In this document: positions 15,322 through 24,118 of the stretch, piece by piece | Layout: every line of letters starts with the position of its first letter | Numbering within the stretch: the first letter of the stretch is position 1 | Made by a program: the position numbers and the translations under genes | The notes under the pieces: model-generated | Seen by the model: the letters and a program-made list of their open reading frames with translations, nothing else | Database searches by the model: none | Told to the model about the DNA's origin: nothing | NCBI RefSeq assembly: GCF_013166655.1 | Contig: NZ_JABKCA010000055.1 | Coordinates: forward strand, 1 to 41,522 | DNA: 41,522 nt | Reading direction: 5' to 3' | Source: Lentimicrobium sp. L6 | GTDB lineage: Bacteria; Bacteroidota; Bacteroidia; Bacteroidales; UBA12170

Positions 15322-16614
15322 ATGAAAAATCCGATCTTAAAGCTAGCCCTCCCCAATATACTCAGCAACATCTCTGTTCCGCTAGTGGGGATGGTAGATT
15401 TAGCTTTAATGGGGCACATGGATTCTGAAATCCATTTAAATGCCATTGCTATTGGTGGTAGTATTTTTAGCTTTATCTATATGAGTTTTGGTTTTTTAAG
15501 GATGAGTACAACCGGTTTTGTAGCACAAGCCCATGGCCAAAACAATAGCAATCAGATTGTTCAGGTTTTCAGCCGTTCGATGATGGTCGCTTTTTCTGTG
15601 GCTTTAGTATTAATGAGTTTACAAATCCCAATAGGTAAACTTGGAGTAAATTTGCTAGGAGCTAGTGAAGCCATTAATTCAGAAGCTTTAAAATACTTTC
15701 ACATTAGAATATTTGCCGCTCCAGCCACATTAGGCCTTTATGCTATCATGGGATGGTTTATTGGTAGGCAAGACACCAGAACTCCTCTTTACTTAGCATT
15801 ACTTATTAACATTGGGAACATCCTTTTTAATATCATTTTCGTTTTTGGATTGGATATGAAATCGGAAGGCGTGGCTTGGGGAACTTTAATAGCTCAATAT
15901 ATAGGTTTTACTACTGGATTATTTGTACTGATAAAAAGAAGCAAACCCATGTGGAAAAATTGGACTTTGATCGAAATGCTAGAATCCTCTGAATTGAAAA
16001 AGTTCTTTGGTGTAAACAGAGATATCTTTATCCGCACTATTCTTTTACTTGTCAGCCTCACCTTCTTTACCGCTAGTTCAGCTCGAATGGGACAAGAAAT
16101 ACTAGCCATCAATACGCTCCTCTTTCAATTCTTTTTATTCTTCACTTATTTTATTGATGGATTTGCAAATGCCGCGGAAGCTTTAGTTGGAAAGCATATT
16201 GGTGAAGACAAACATGCTAGCCTCAAACCTTTGGTCTACAAAATTTTTACTTGGGGATTTTTCATCAGCCTTCCATTTTCTTTATTATACTTTCTTTTTG
16301 GAAGTCAAATCATGGGAATACTAACCGACCTTCCGCATTTAATACAAAGTGCCCAACCTTATTTTATCTGGATCGGAATCATGCCCATCATCAGTTTTGC
16401 TGCATTTATATGGGATGGGGTTTATATAGGTGCTACAGAAGCTGTACCTATGCGAAATTCAATGATTGTAAGTTCTCTTTTTGTGTTCTTTCCTCTATTT
16501 TTTGTGCTATACCCTTTATTTGGAAATCATGGATTGTGGTTTGCATTTATCGCCTTCTTAATGAGTCGAGGTTTATTTTTACATTGGATTTCGAAAAAGT
16601 ATATTTTTAAATAG
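15322..16614 (+). CDS. MATE family efflux transporter (DinF-like)
   Basis: A 430-residue multidrug and toxic compound extrusion protein with twelve predicted membrane helices in two six-helix halves. The N-terminus LKLALPNILSNISVPLVGMVDLALMGHM is the DinF-subgroup signature, including the conserved acidic residue of helix 1 (Asp in GMVDLA). LLGASEAINSEALKYFHIRIFAAPA and FIDGFANAAEALVGKHIG are the second conserved regions in the two halves. Transport is probably driven by Na+ or H+; the substrate is unknown. The start is firm because the -7 box ends four bases before ATG. It is not in an operon: the next gene begins 332 bp later. Confidence 0.93.
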   Translation: MKNPILKLALPNILSNISVPLVGMVDLALMGHMDSEIHLNAIAIGGSIFSFIYMSFGFLRMSTTGFVAQAHGQNNSNQIVQVFSRSMMVAFSVALVLMSLQIPIGKLGVNLLGASEAINSEALKYFHIRIFAAPATLGLYAIMGWFIGRQDTRTPLYLALLINIGNILFNIIFVFGLDMKSEGVAWGTLIAQYIGFTTGLFVLIKRSKPMWKNWTLIEMLESSELKKFFGVNRDIFIRTILLLVSLTFFTASSARMGQEILAINTLLFQFFLFFTYFIDGFANAAEALVGKHIGEDKHASLKPLVYKIFTWGFFISLPFSLLYFLFGSQIMGILTDLPHLIQSAQPYFIWIGIMPIISFAAFIWDGVYIGATEAVPMRNSMIVSSLFVFFPLFFVLYPLFGNHGLWFAFIAFLMSRGLFLHWISKKYIFK

Positions 16615-16868
16615 AATCTCATCCAGTTTTATCAATTCACGCTTCGGTTTGAAGTAATGAAACTAAAAAACCATATCAAATACAAACCCAAAAGTCTATA
16701 AACGCCTTCCTAATTTAGGTATATAAATACCAAAATAATTCACAAAACTAGTCTTATTCGAATTTTTATGCAAAGCTCTATCTACTGATATATCTGTGTT
16801 ACATGGGTTTTTAACTAAATTCTAGAAAATAAATTAGTGCGACCAATGCGCTACAATGATATTTTTCA
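16615..16868. other. AT-rich intergenic stretch, no gene seen
   Basis: Only very short open frames (under 25 codons) on the plus strand and no family-like protein. There is no hairpin with a T-run immediately after the MATE gene. The SQR promoter lies at its right edge. The unusual length for this compact region could leave room for a regulatory site, but I see no repeat that supports one. Confidence 0.5.
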
Positions 16869-16876
16869 TAACTTTG
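16869..16876 (+). promoter_or_regulatory. -7 promoter box for the SQR-like gene
   Basis: TAACTTTG, 70 bases before the ATG at 16947, giving one of the longest leaders in the window. No -33 TTG at normal spacing, which would fit an activated promoter (inference). Confidence 0.5.
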
Positions 16877-16946
16877 TAAGCAGCTCATTTTTAAATAACA
16901 ACACATTTAATTCGGAAATAGTCAAAACTAATCAAAATCTAACAAT

Positions 16947-18404
16947 ATGGCAAGAGTTATAGTTCTTGGCGCAGGTATTTCTGGTCATACGGCCGCCTTA
17001 TATTTACGCAAAAAGCTGAATAAAACACACGAAGTAATAGTAGTGAGTCCCAATAGTAATTACCAATGGGTTCCATCCAATATCTGGGTTGGCGTTGGCT
17101 TGATGAAACCAGAGGATGTTATTTTCAAACTAAAACCAGTTTATGACAAACAAGGCATCCAATATAAACAAGCCCTAGGAATGTCTATTCACCCAGAAGG
17201 TGATGACAAAAACGAAACGGGCTTTGTAAGGATCAAATATGTAGACCCCGAGAAGCAAGGTCAAGAAGAAGATGTGGCTTATGATTATCTGGTAAATGGA
17301 ACTGGTCCAACTTTGAACTTTGCAGCAACTGAAGGCCTAGGCCCCGATAAATATTCAAATTCTGTTTGTACTTACGACCATGCAGCCCATGCATGGAAAA
17401 ACCTAAAAGTATCATTGGAAAAAATGGAGAATGGGGAACACCAAACTTTCTTAATTGGCACTGGACATGGAATGGCGACTTGCCAAGGGGCTGCTTTTGA
17501 ATATGCTTTAAATATTGCTTTCGAAATCAATAAACGAAAACTCCAGAAAATGGCAGATATCGTTTGGATCACCAATGAGTACGAATTAGGTGATTTCGGA
17601 ATGGGAGGAGCCTATGTAAAAAGAGGAGGCTATATAACTCCAACTAAAGTTTTTACCGAATCGATTTTAGCGGAGTATGGTATCAGTTGGATTAAGAGAG
17701 CAGGAGTTTACAAGGTGGAAGAAGGTATTGCGTATTACGAGAATCTTGATGGTGAAATGAAAGAACAAAAATTTGATTTCTCCATGCTCATTCCTGGTTT
17801 TAAAGGAGCCAACATGAAAGCCTTCGATAAAAAAGGCGAAGATATTACTGCTAAAGTATTTGTACCAAATGGTATGATGAAAGTAGATGCAGACTATAGT
17901 GGCAAACCATACGACGAATGGAAAGCTAGTGATTGGCCAGAAATTTATCAGAGCCCTGCCTATGATAATATGTATGCCAGTGGAATTGCTTTTGCACCTC
18001 CTCATGGAATGTCAAAACCCATGAAAAGTAAAAACGGAACTCCCATTTTCCCAACACCTCCAAGAACAGGAATGCCTTCTGGAGTAATAGGTAAAATTGT
18101 AGCAGAAAATATCGCCTACAGAATAAAAACTGGTCGAGAAGGCCATCCTCACAAAGCTTCTATGGCAAAACAAGGAGCTGCATGCATTGTATCTGCCGGC
18201 TATGGCCCATTATCTGGTCAAGCTGCTACCATGACTGTTTCTCCTATTGTTCCTGATTGGGAAAAATATCCAAAATATGGTAGAGATATTAGCAAAACAG
18301 TTGGTGTTGTAGGACTTGCTGGCCATTGGATGAAATTATTTATGCATTATATGTTTCTTTATAAGGCTAAAGCTAAACTAGGCTGGTCATTAATTCCCGA
18401 ATAA
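16947..18404 (+). CDS. Sulfide:quinone oxidoreductase-like FAD flavoprotein
   Basis: A 485-residue FAD-dependent pyridine-nucleotide-disulfide-type oxidoreductase. The N-terminus holds the dinucleotide motif VLGAGISG (residues 6-13), then SPNSNYQWVPSNIWVGVG, typical of sulfide:quinone oxidoreductases. It has only three cysteines, C141, C179 and C413, whose arrangement parallels the three redox-active cysteines of type I SQR. The NGTGPTLNF segment fits the second FAD contact. The C-terminus (GHWMKLFMHYMFLYKAKAKLGW) is amphipathic and would attach the enzyme to the membrane for quinone reduction. It should oxidise sulfide or persulfide to polysulfide (family knowledge). It has its own promoter with a 70-nt leader, and is followed within 21 bp by a 56-residue gene before the terminator. 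The SQR subtype is not certain. Confidence 0.88.
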   Translation: MARVIVLGAGISGHTAALYLRKKLNKTHEVIVVSPNSNYQWVPSNIWVGVGLMKPEDVIFKLKPVYDKQGIQYKQALGMSIHPEGDDKNETGFVRIKYVDPEKQGQEEDVAYDYLVNGTGPTLNFAATEGLGPDKYSNSVCTYDHAAHAWKNLKVSLEKMENGEHQTFLIGTGHGMATCQGAAFEYALNIAFEINKRKLQKMADIVWITNEYELGDFGMGGAYVKRGGYITPTKVFTESILAEYGISWIKRAGVYKVEEGIAYYENLDGEMKEQKFDFSMLIPGFKGANMKAFDKKGEDITAKVFVPNGMMKVDADYSGKPYDEWKASDWPEIYQSPAYDNMYASGIAFAPPHGMSKPMKSKNGTPIFPTPPRTGMPSGVIGKIVAENIAYRIKTGREGHPHKASMAKQGAACIVSAGYGPLSGQAATMTVSPIVPDWEKYPKYGRDISKTVGVVGLAGHWMKLFMHYMFLYKAKAKLGWSLIPE

Positions 18405-18425
18405 AAAAAACTAAAATATATTATT

Positions 18426-18596
18426 ATGGCTAATTTACACGAAAGGTTAAAAAACACACCTTATAGCAATCAGTCCTTCGCAACCCGTCCCTCAAAATGG
18501 ACTATGTTTTGGAGAAGGTGTTTAATTGTACAGATTTATCAATTCTTTGCTTTGAATTTAAAGATCATGAGAATTGTGGTTGGTGGACACTCTTAA
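18426..18596 (+). CDS. Small 56-residue basic amphipathic protein downstream of the SQR-like gene
   Basis: An ATG-to-TAA frame of 57 codons starts 21 bases after the SQR stop and ends 17 bases before the shared terminator, so it should be on the same transcript. The product starts MANLHERLKNTPYSNQ, continues with a polar PSKW turn and then WTMFWRRCLIVQIYQFFAL and NLKIMRIVVGGHS. The second half would form an aromatic, basic, amphipathic or membrane-inserting helix. I do not recognise a named family. Position suggests a partner or membrane anchor of the flavoprotein (inference). An overlapping frame starting at 18497 has no such features. No Shine-Dalgarno is seen, as for most genes here. Confidence 0.65.
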   Translation: MANLHERLKNTPYSNQSFATRPSKWTMFWRRCLIVQIYQFFALNLKIMRIVVGGHS

Positions 18597-18613
18597 GCAG
18601 AAATAAAACAAAT

Positions 18614-18643
18614 AAAAAAAGCCAGATAAATCTGGCTTTTTTT
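18614..18643. terminator. Bidirectional terminator after the SQR operon and the C1 peptidase operon
   Basis: GCCAGAT (18621-18627) pairs with ATCTGGC (18630-18636), flanked by seven As and seven Ts, so it can serve both converging operons. The extended A-T pairs make a strong stem. Confidence 0.85.
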
Positions 18644-18671
18644 ATTTCTCAATTTATAATAGTCATTAATG

Positions 18672-20393
18672 CTATTTCTTTACTTTATATTTTTTCGCAG
18701 CTGGGTTTTCCGATTTAAATCTATTCAATCTTTCTTGCCATTCACCACTTTCTTTTTGTGACTTTATTACCTTTTGAATGAGGTGAGGTCTATAGGTATT
18801 CAGGTTTCGTTGCGTACGAGCAGTAGGAATGGGCGAGCTATCTCCCTTTTTAGGCTTGCTTGTCATTTGCATGCTTTTCAAATTTTTCACATTACCTGTA
18901 ATGATACCATTTTCAATTCTAAGAGGTTCACCATCGGCACCAGTAAAATAGAAATAATTATTGGTCTCATCTGACTCACTTATACCATCAAAACCATCAG
19001 CAATCATCACTAAGTAATAGTCTCCGGTATACTCTGGTATGGTATATTGAAAATAGAAAGACGCATCCTCTTCTCCATAAAGTGTTTCAGCCACACCAGC
19101 TCCTGCTGGCACATCAATATAATTCCACCAGTTAGCAGCCATACCATAAACATCTCCCATTTCTTCTGTTAAAAGCCCATCTTCTCCATAATTTCCATAA
19201 TCATCAGAATAATAATCATAGATTAATATATCGAATTCACTAGCATCATAAGCATTGTATATCACATAGGATATATTCCAATCTTCACTTGCAAGAATGG
19301 CTTCCTGGCCAATATTATAAACTTCATAGGTAATAACTCTATCTAAAGGACTACTACTCTCTGGGTTCGTTTCATCAATAAGATTCCAAGCAATAAGGTC
19401 TTTTCCACTTGAATTATCTTCTTCAGGATTATAACCTATTCCAGGTTCTATTGCCGCTACAAAAGCAGCAAAACAGAACTCGTCAACAAAGAAGTCATAA
19501 TCAACCCATATACGACCACTATTTCCCCAAGTAGTATTCCAAGAGTTTACAACTTCAAATGCTCCTCCGCCAATACCTTTATTGTCATTATAGCCAGAAA
19601 GAGTCATGGCATGATAAGCATGCTGACCATTATAGGCATAAGAATCTGAAGAAATCACATCATCGGAATTCCAGGACATAAAATTATCTCCCAATTTAGC
19701 ACCGAAAGCAATAGGACGTCCTTGGGCCAAATATTTTTTCAAGAGGTTAATTTTTATTTCTGAATCCACTTGACTATTTTGAGTTAACTCGGGAATCTCT
19801 CTATAATTATCAATTTTAAAATTATTAGCCTCATTATCCCAAGAAGATTGGGTAGCTGAAGAACAGTCGCCTAAACTCTCATAGGGAACAGTTGAATGTG
19901 TAGCTATTCCAGAAGATAACATGACATCAAAGGCATATTCAAAATTTGTTCCATCACAACTGGAACCTTTTAAATTATTAGGAATAGCCCAAAATAAATA
20001 TTTAGGACTAAATTGCTTGGAAGGATCTTGTAAATCAGTACTTGAATAACCTTTGTCTTGTGCTTCTAAAGCTGTGCGCAAATTATAACCGACAGCCCAT
20101 GATACACAGGTTCCATATTGACCCTGATCACCAATAGGAGGAAAATTAGACAGCATACTAACTGAACTAGGTAAATCATTGGGATCAACAGGTTCGGGAT
20201 CAATAACCACATCGTCTTCAATCTCTTCGTGATTTTCATCTGTTGCTCCATCAAACAGCCAACCTAATACTATTGCCAATTCTTCGTCTTCAAGTAACAA
20301 GTTTCCATCCTTATCACATGAAGAAAGGCTTACTGACATAACAAAGGCAAATACTATAGTGCCTATTATTGAAAGGTATTTAATATTTTTCAT
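18672..20393 (-). CDS. Papain-family (C1) peptidase lipoprotein with C-terminal CARDB-like domain
   Basis: A 573-residue exported cysteine peptidase. A lipoprotein signal peptide ends in LSSC (C26). An acidic linker follows (residues 31-73). The C1 peptidase domain covers about 75-320: oxyanion Gln90 and nucleophile C96 in DQGQYGTCVSWA, H261 in QHAYHAMTLSGYN and N283 in VVNSWNTTWGNSG, so the triad is complete. Residues from about 330 to 500 look like a CARDB-type beta-sandwich, with the closing DGISESDETNNYFYF. The tail is basic (ENPAAKKYKVKK). No propeptide of classical size is visible. It is the second gene of an operon, 16 bp after the pentapeptide-repeat-like gene. It probably acts at the cell surface; its target is unknown. 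Confidence 0.9.
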   Translation of the reverse strand: MKNIKYLSIIGTIVFAFVMSVSLSSCDKDGNLLLEDEELAIVLGWLFDGATDENHEEIEDDVVIDPEPVDPNDLPSSVSMLSNFPPIGDQGQYGTCVSWAVGYNLRTALEAQDKGYSSTDLQDPSKQFSPKYLFWAIPNNLKGSSCDGTNFEYAFDVMLSSGIATHSTVPYESLGDCSSATQSSWDNEANNFKIDNYREIPELTQNSQVDSEIKINLLKKYLAQGRPIAFGAKLGDNFMSWNSDDVISSDSYAYNGQHAYHAMTLSGYNDNKGIGGGAFEVVNSWNTTWGNSGRIWVDYDFFVDEFCFAAFVAAIEPGIGYNPEEDNSSGKDLIAWNLIDETNPESSSPLDRVITYEVYNIGQEAILASEDWNISYVIYNAYDASEFDILIYDYYSDDYGNYGEDGLLTEEMGDVYGMAANWWNYIDVPAGAGVAETLYGEEDASFYFQYTIPEYTGDYYLVMIADGFDGISESDETNNYFYFTGADGEPLRIENGIITGNVKNLKSMQMTSKPKKGDSSPIPTARTQRNLNTYRPHLIQKVIKSQKESGEWQERLNRFKSENPAAKKYKVKK

Positions 20394-20409
20394 ATCGCGA
20401 TATTTTAAA

Positions 20410-21354
20410 TTAATTCTGTATTATTTGTAAGGTAGATATTTGAGCTTTTGAAAAATCAATTGATAGACCTTTATCACTATTTATATTATCAAGTTCAGGC
20501 ATTCCAGATAAAAACCTGGAATTGTCAACTGAGATTTCTGCTTCAATTATAGCATTATTAAACTTCACAGGAAAAGTATAAACATTTCCTTTCATTTCGA
20601 TTGGTGCATTAAAAACAGTCTGTTGAAATTCAACTCTTCCCATATAATTTCCATTATTCATAATGGCTTTTTTATGCAAAATCACGTAATTCATAATAAA
20701 ATTATCGGTGGCTTTGATTAAAGATAAATCTAGATGGTCATAAAACACACATGCCCCAAACTGAACATCTCCATTAAAAGTAGCATGCTGAAAACTAGCC
20801 AATCCAAAGAATTCTGATTTCAAAAAATTAACATTACCATTAAAACAAGTTCTTTGGGCTTTAAATTTGCCATTAAAAATACATTCAGCAAAATAATTGT
20901 CAATACTTCTAAAATCAGCACCTTCAATATCTATAATACCTTCAAAAGTACTCTTTGAAAAATTGGCAAGCCCATTCACGACAATTTCTTTCAAAATAAC
21001 ATCAGCATTAAATTCACAATTAATGAAAGTAATGTTTTTTATAAAGCTGATTCTATGATCAGTTTTTCCTTCACTCTTATATGCCAGAATATTATCTGAA
21101 AAAGAACAATTGATGAAAGTTATTGAGGATGATATCGTTCCTCTTTTAATATGAGGTCCTTCCACATAATAATCTGTGAGCTTTGTAAAGTCAAGTTCAC
21201 CTTCTATTATAGCACCTGATATATAAATATCTTTTCCTTTGGTAATACTCCTTTCTAAAGAGGAGACTTTTACTGTATTGTCATTTTCCTGAGCAATCAT
21301 ACAAGAACTGATGTTAAACAAAAGGGCAAAAATGAGAATGGCATATTTATTCAT
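20410..21354 (-). CDS. Secreted pentapeptide-repeat-like beta-helix protein
   Basis: A 314-residue protein with an N-terminal signal peptide (NKYAILIFALLFNISSCMIAQ; the SSC could be a lipobox). Most of the rest repeats short units with a phenylalanine or aliphatic centre, such as FINCEFNADVIL, LANFSKSTFEG, GKFKAQRTCFNGNVNF, LKSEFFGLASFQHATFNGDVQF. This spacing of about 20 residues per four units is what pentapeptide-repeat quadrilateral helices show, but the A(D/N)Lxx consensus is relaxed. It is first in an operon with a C1 peptidase. A -7 box lies 17 bases before the ATG. Function unknown; the pairing suggests a surface protein handled by, or protecting against, the peptidase (inference). 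Confidence 0.75.
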   Translation of the reverse strand: MNKYAILIFALLFNISSCMIAQENDNTVKVSSLERSITKGKDIYISGAIIEGELDFTKLTDYYVEGPHIKRGTISSSITFINCSFSDNILAYKSEGKTDHRISFIKNITFINCEFNADVILKEIVVNGLANFSKSTFEGIIDIEGADFRSIDNYFAECIFNGKFKAQRTCFNGNVNFLKSEFFGLASFQHATFNGDVQFGACVFYDHLDLSLIKATDNFIMNYVILHKKAIMNNGNYMGRVEFQQTVFNAPIEMKGNVYTFPVKFNNAIIEAEISVDNSRFLSGMPELDNINSDKGLSIDFSKAQISTLQIIQN

Positions 21355-21371
21355 CTGACTATAATTTATTT

Positions 21372-21379
21372 CAAATATA
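21372..21379 (-). promoter_or_regulatory. -7 promoter box for the pentapeptide-like/C1 peptidase operon
   Basis: TATATTTG on the minus strand, 17 bases before the ATG at 21354. No -33 TTG at the usual distance. Confidence 0.55.
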
Positions 21380-21560
21380 TAGTTTTTATTTTTCTTTCAG
21401 AGCTAAAAAAGGGTAAACGCTATCTGCCAACCTTTTTTTGCCTTGTATAACTTGATAATGGATATTTCATTTTGTATTTTTAATCTTTCTTAACAAAGCC
21501 ATTTATACTAAATATTAGCTCGACCAGTTATTTAATAAAGCATCAAAAAAAACTGAGTCT

Positions 21561-21746
21561 ATGTTGCATTATTGTAAAATGATACTTGAAAAAATGACTA
21601 TTGATACGAGTCTATTCAAGAAAGAACTTAAGAAAGCTTATAAAATGCTCACTCCAGAAGAGTCTATAGAATTATATAACTGGGGAAAGAAAAGATTCCC
21701 AAACCTAGTAACCATTCATCCTAATCAGCTTATACTAGTTAGCTAA
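21561..21746 (+). CDS. Possible small lysine-rich protein, unknown function
   Basis: A frame of up to 61 residues lies alone in a 520-bp gap. From the internal ATG at 21594 the product reads MTIDTSLFKKELKKAYKML then TPEESIELYNWGKKRFPN and ends TIHPNQLILVS. The amphipathic lysine-rich helix, the helix-capping TPEES and the choice of codons look protein-like, and the frame is free of the random composition expected from AT-rich noise. Possible starts are 21561, 21579 and 21594. No -7 box or Shine-Dalgarno is evident, and there is no hairpin after it. I do not recognise a family. It could be a real orphan gene or a fragment. Confidence 0.45.
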   Translation: MLHYCKMILEKMTIDTSLFKKELKKAYKMLTPEESIELYNWGKKRFPNLVTIHPNQLILVS

Positions 21747-21834
21747 GGTTTGCTTGCATTGCTATAGCAAATTAGAACTGTTCCATTTTGATGGGTAAAT
21801 GTGTCATTTTATCATTTTGCTCATTCTAAACCTC

Positions 21835-21842
21835 TATTTTTG
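21835..21842 (+). promoter_or_regulatory. -7 promoter box for the M3 peptidase gene
   Basis: TATTTTTG, 32 bases before the ATG at 21875. A TTG at 21817-21819 is 15 bp upstream, somewhat short for a -33. Confidence 0.5.
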
Positions 21843-21874
21843 TCTTTCTAACAAACGTTAATAATTAATCCATA

Positions 21875-24019
21875 ATGAGAAAGATATCTTTATTATTGTT
21901 GATGGCAGTTATTATGCTATCGGCTTGCGAAAACAAAGCCCCAGAAAAAGACATGACTGAAAATCCATTTTTTGCAGAGTGGGATACTCCATTTGGCGTT
22001 CCTCCATTTGATAAAATAAAAGAAGCTGATTATATGCCAGCTTTTGAAAGAGCCATTGAAATTCAAAACGACGAGATTGCTGCTATAGTAAACAATACTG
22101 AAGCTCCTACTTTTGAGAATACCATTATTGCTTTAGACAAAAGTGGTGAAGACTTAAGAAGAGTGAGTGGTGTATTCTTCAACTTAACTGAAGCTAACAC
22201 TAACCCCGACTTAACAGCTATTACTGGTAAAATCGCACCAAAATTGGCTAACCACAAAGACAACATCATGCTCAATGCTGGTTTATTTAAAAAGGTGAAA
22301 GCCGTTGCTGATCAACAAAAAGATATGAATATCGAAGTCGAAAAAGGAAACGATCAAGCATTAAACCAAGAACAAAAAGCATTGCTTGACATATTATACA
22401 AAGGATTTATTAGAGGAGGTTCCGATTTAAACGATGCTGACCAAGCAAAGTTAAGAGTCATCAATGAAAAATTAGCTTCTTTATATCCTAAGTTCGGTCA
22501 TTTATTACTAGAAGAAGGTAATAACTTTTTCATGTTGATAGAAGACGAGAAAGAATTAGCAGGCTTACCAGCCTCAGTAAAAGAAGCAGCAGCTGTTGTC
22601 GCTAAAGAAAAAGGTAAAACAGGATGGGCTTTCACATTAGATAAGCCAAGCTGGATTCCTTTTATGCAATATGCCGATAACAGAGCAAAAAGAGAAGAAC
22701 TCTATACTGCCTGGATGAATCGAGGCAAAAAAGAACCTTATAGTACTAATACAATTATTGCTGAGATTCTAGTTTTAAGAGAACAAAAAGCTCAACTATT
22801 AGGTTTCAACAATTTTGCAGAATATGCCATTGCTAAAAACATGGCTCAAACTCCAGAAAATGTGTATAAACTATTAATGGATCTTTGGAAACCATCATTA
22901 GCAAAAGCTACACAAGAAGCTTTTGAATTACAAGCCATCATGAATAAAAGTGGCGTAAAAGGTGAATTAAAAAGCTGGGATTGGTGGTATTATACTGAAA
23001 AATTAAGAAAAGAAAAATTCGACCTTGATGAAAATGAATTGCGTCCTTACTTCTCTTTAGAGCAAACTAAAAAAGGTGCTTTTGAATTGGCAGGTAGACT
23101 ATATGGCCTTAAATTCAAGAAAAGAACTGACCTTCCCGTTTATCATAAAGATGTTGAGACTTATGAGATTTTAGAAGCTGATGGAAAAACTCATGTGGGT
23201 ATCTTCTATGTTGATTTCTTCCCTCGTAGCTCAAAAAGAGGTGGCGCATGGATGGAAGCTTATCGTAAGCAATCAGGTGCTGGAGAAGATTTTGTTGCTC
23301 CAATTATTGTAAACGTATGTAATTTCACTAAACCAACAGCCGATGCTCCATCTTTATTAAGTATTGATGAAGTGGAAACATTATTCCATGAATTTGGACA
23401 TGCTTTACACGGTTTCTTATCTAATGTGGAATACCAAAGCATTAGTGGTACTTCAGTGAAAAGAGATTTTGTTGAACTTCCTTCTCAAATTATGGAGAAC
23501 TGGGCTTTACAACCAGAAATGTTAGAGCTATATGCTTTTCATTATAAAACAGGTGAATTGATTCCTCAGAATTTAATAGAGAAATTACAAAAGAGTAGCC
23601 AGTTCAACCAAGGCTTTGTGACTACAGAGTATTTAGCTGCTAGCTTATTAGATATGGCTTATCATACTGCACCAAAAGCAGCAGATGTTGACATGAATAT
23701 TTTCGAGCAAAACACTATGGATGAACTGGGTTTAATTGATGCTATCATTCCAAGATATAGAACGAACTATTTCTCTCATGCATTTAGTAGTGAAGGATAT
23801 GCAGCTGGTTATTATGTTTATATCTGGGCAGCCGTATTAGACAGTGATGCCTTTGAAGCATTTGCTGAACAAGGTTTATTCAACCGTGAATTAGGTCAAA
23901 GCCTAAGAGACAATATCATCTCAAGAGGTGGTTCAGATGACCCAATGACGTTATTTGTAAACTTCCGTGGCCAAGAGCCAAGTATTGATCCTCTTTTGAA
24001 AAAGCGTGGTTTGAAGTAA
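21875..24019 (+). CDS. dcp: M3 family peptidyl-dipeptidase Dcp, lipoprotein
   Basis: A 714-residue zinc metallopeptidase of family M3, which removes C-terminal dipeptides from oligopeptides. The lipoprotein signal peptide ends in LSAC (C18). A long helical N-terminal half follows (residues 30-400). The zinc motif HEFGH is at residues 505-509 in ETLFHEFGHALHG, with the third ligand Glu in the downstream helix ELPSQIMENW (family knowledge). The C-terminus has FSHAFSSEGYAAGYYVYIWA, carrying the substrate-binding His/Tyr of the family. Canonical Dcp is cytoplasmic in enteric bacteria; the lipobox points here to the periplasm, as is common in Bacteroidota. It is monocistronic, with a strong terminator at 24041-24078. 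Confidence 0.95.
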   Translation: MRKISLLLLMAVIMLSACENKAPEKDMTENPFFAEWDTPFGVPPFDKIKEADYMPAFERAIEIQNDEIAAIVNNTEAPTFENTIIALDKSGEDLRRVSGVFFNLTEANTNPDLTAITGKIAPKLANHKDNIMLNAGLFKKVKAVADQQKDMNIEVEKGNDQALNQEQKALLDILYKGFIRGGSDLNDADQAKLRVINEKLASLYPKFGHLLLEEGNNFFMLIEDEKELAGLPASVKEAAAVVAKEKGKTGWAFTLDKPSWIPFMQYADNRAKREELYTAWMNRGKKEPYSTNTIIAEILVLREQKAQLLGFNNFAEYAIAKNMAQTPENVYKLLMDLWKPSLAKATQEAFELQAIMNKSGVKGELKSWDWWYYTEKLRKEKFDLDENELRPYFSLEQTKKGAFELAGRLYGLKFKKRTDLPVYHKDVETYEILEADGKTHVGIFYVDFFPRSSKRGGAWMEAYRKQSGAGEDFVAPIIVNVCNFTKPTADAPSLLSIDEVETLFHEFGHALHGFLSNVEYQSISGTSVKRDFVELPSQIMENWALQPEMLELYAFHYKTGELIPQNLIEKLQKSSQFNQGFVTTEYLAASLLDMAYHTAPKAADVDMNIFEQNTMDELGLIDAIIPRYRTNYFSHAFSSEGYAAGYYVYIWAAVLDSDAFEAFAEQGLFNRELGQSLRDNIISRGGSDDPMTLFVNFRGQEPSIDPLLKKRGLK

Positions 24020-24040
24020 AACAATTTTCAAAAAAAGATA

Positions 24041-24078
24041 AAAGATGTCATCGCTTAGAGCGATGACATCTTTTTTTT
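24041..24078 (+). terminator. Strong terminator after dcp, near-copy of the one at 32812
   Basis: AAAGATGTCATCGCT (24041-24055) pairs exactly with AGCGATGACATCTTT (24059-24073) around TAG, then T-run. Its core is almost identical to the terminator at 32812-32848. Confidence 0.9.
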
Positions 24079-24118
24079 ATGCAATAGAGCAAGACCATTT
24101 AATAGGTTAATACTTCAT

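Noticed and set aside
16251-16610. 119-codon frame overlapping the MATE gene on the same strand
   Set aside because: It is a shifted-frame shadow of a clearly coding membrane protein and contains unnatural Cys/Trp-rich composition.
17667-18005. 112-codon antisense frame in the SQR-like gene
   Set aside because: No promoter, no recognisable domain; explained by codon bias of the real gene.
18497-18718. 73-codon frame overlapping the small SQR-linked gene
   Set aside because: It runs through the terminator and into the C1 peptidase end; the 56-residue frame fits the transcript better.
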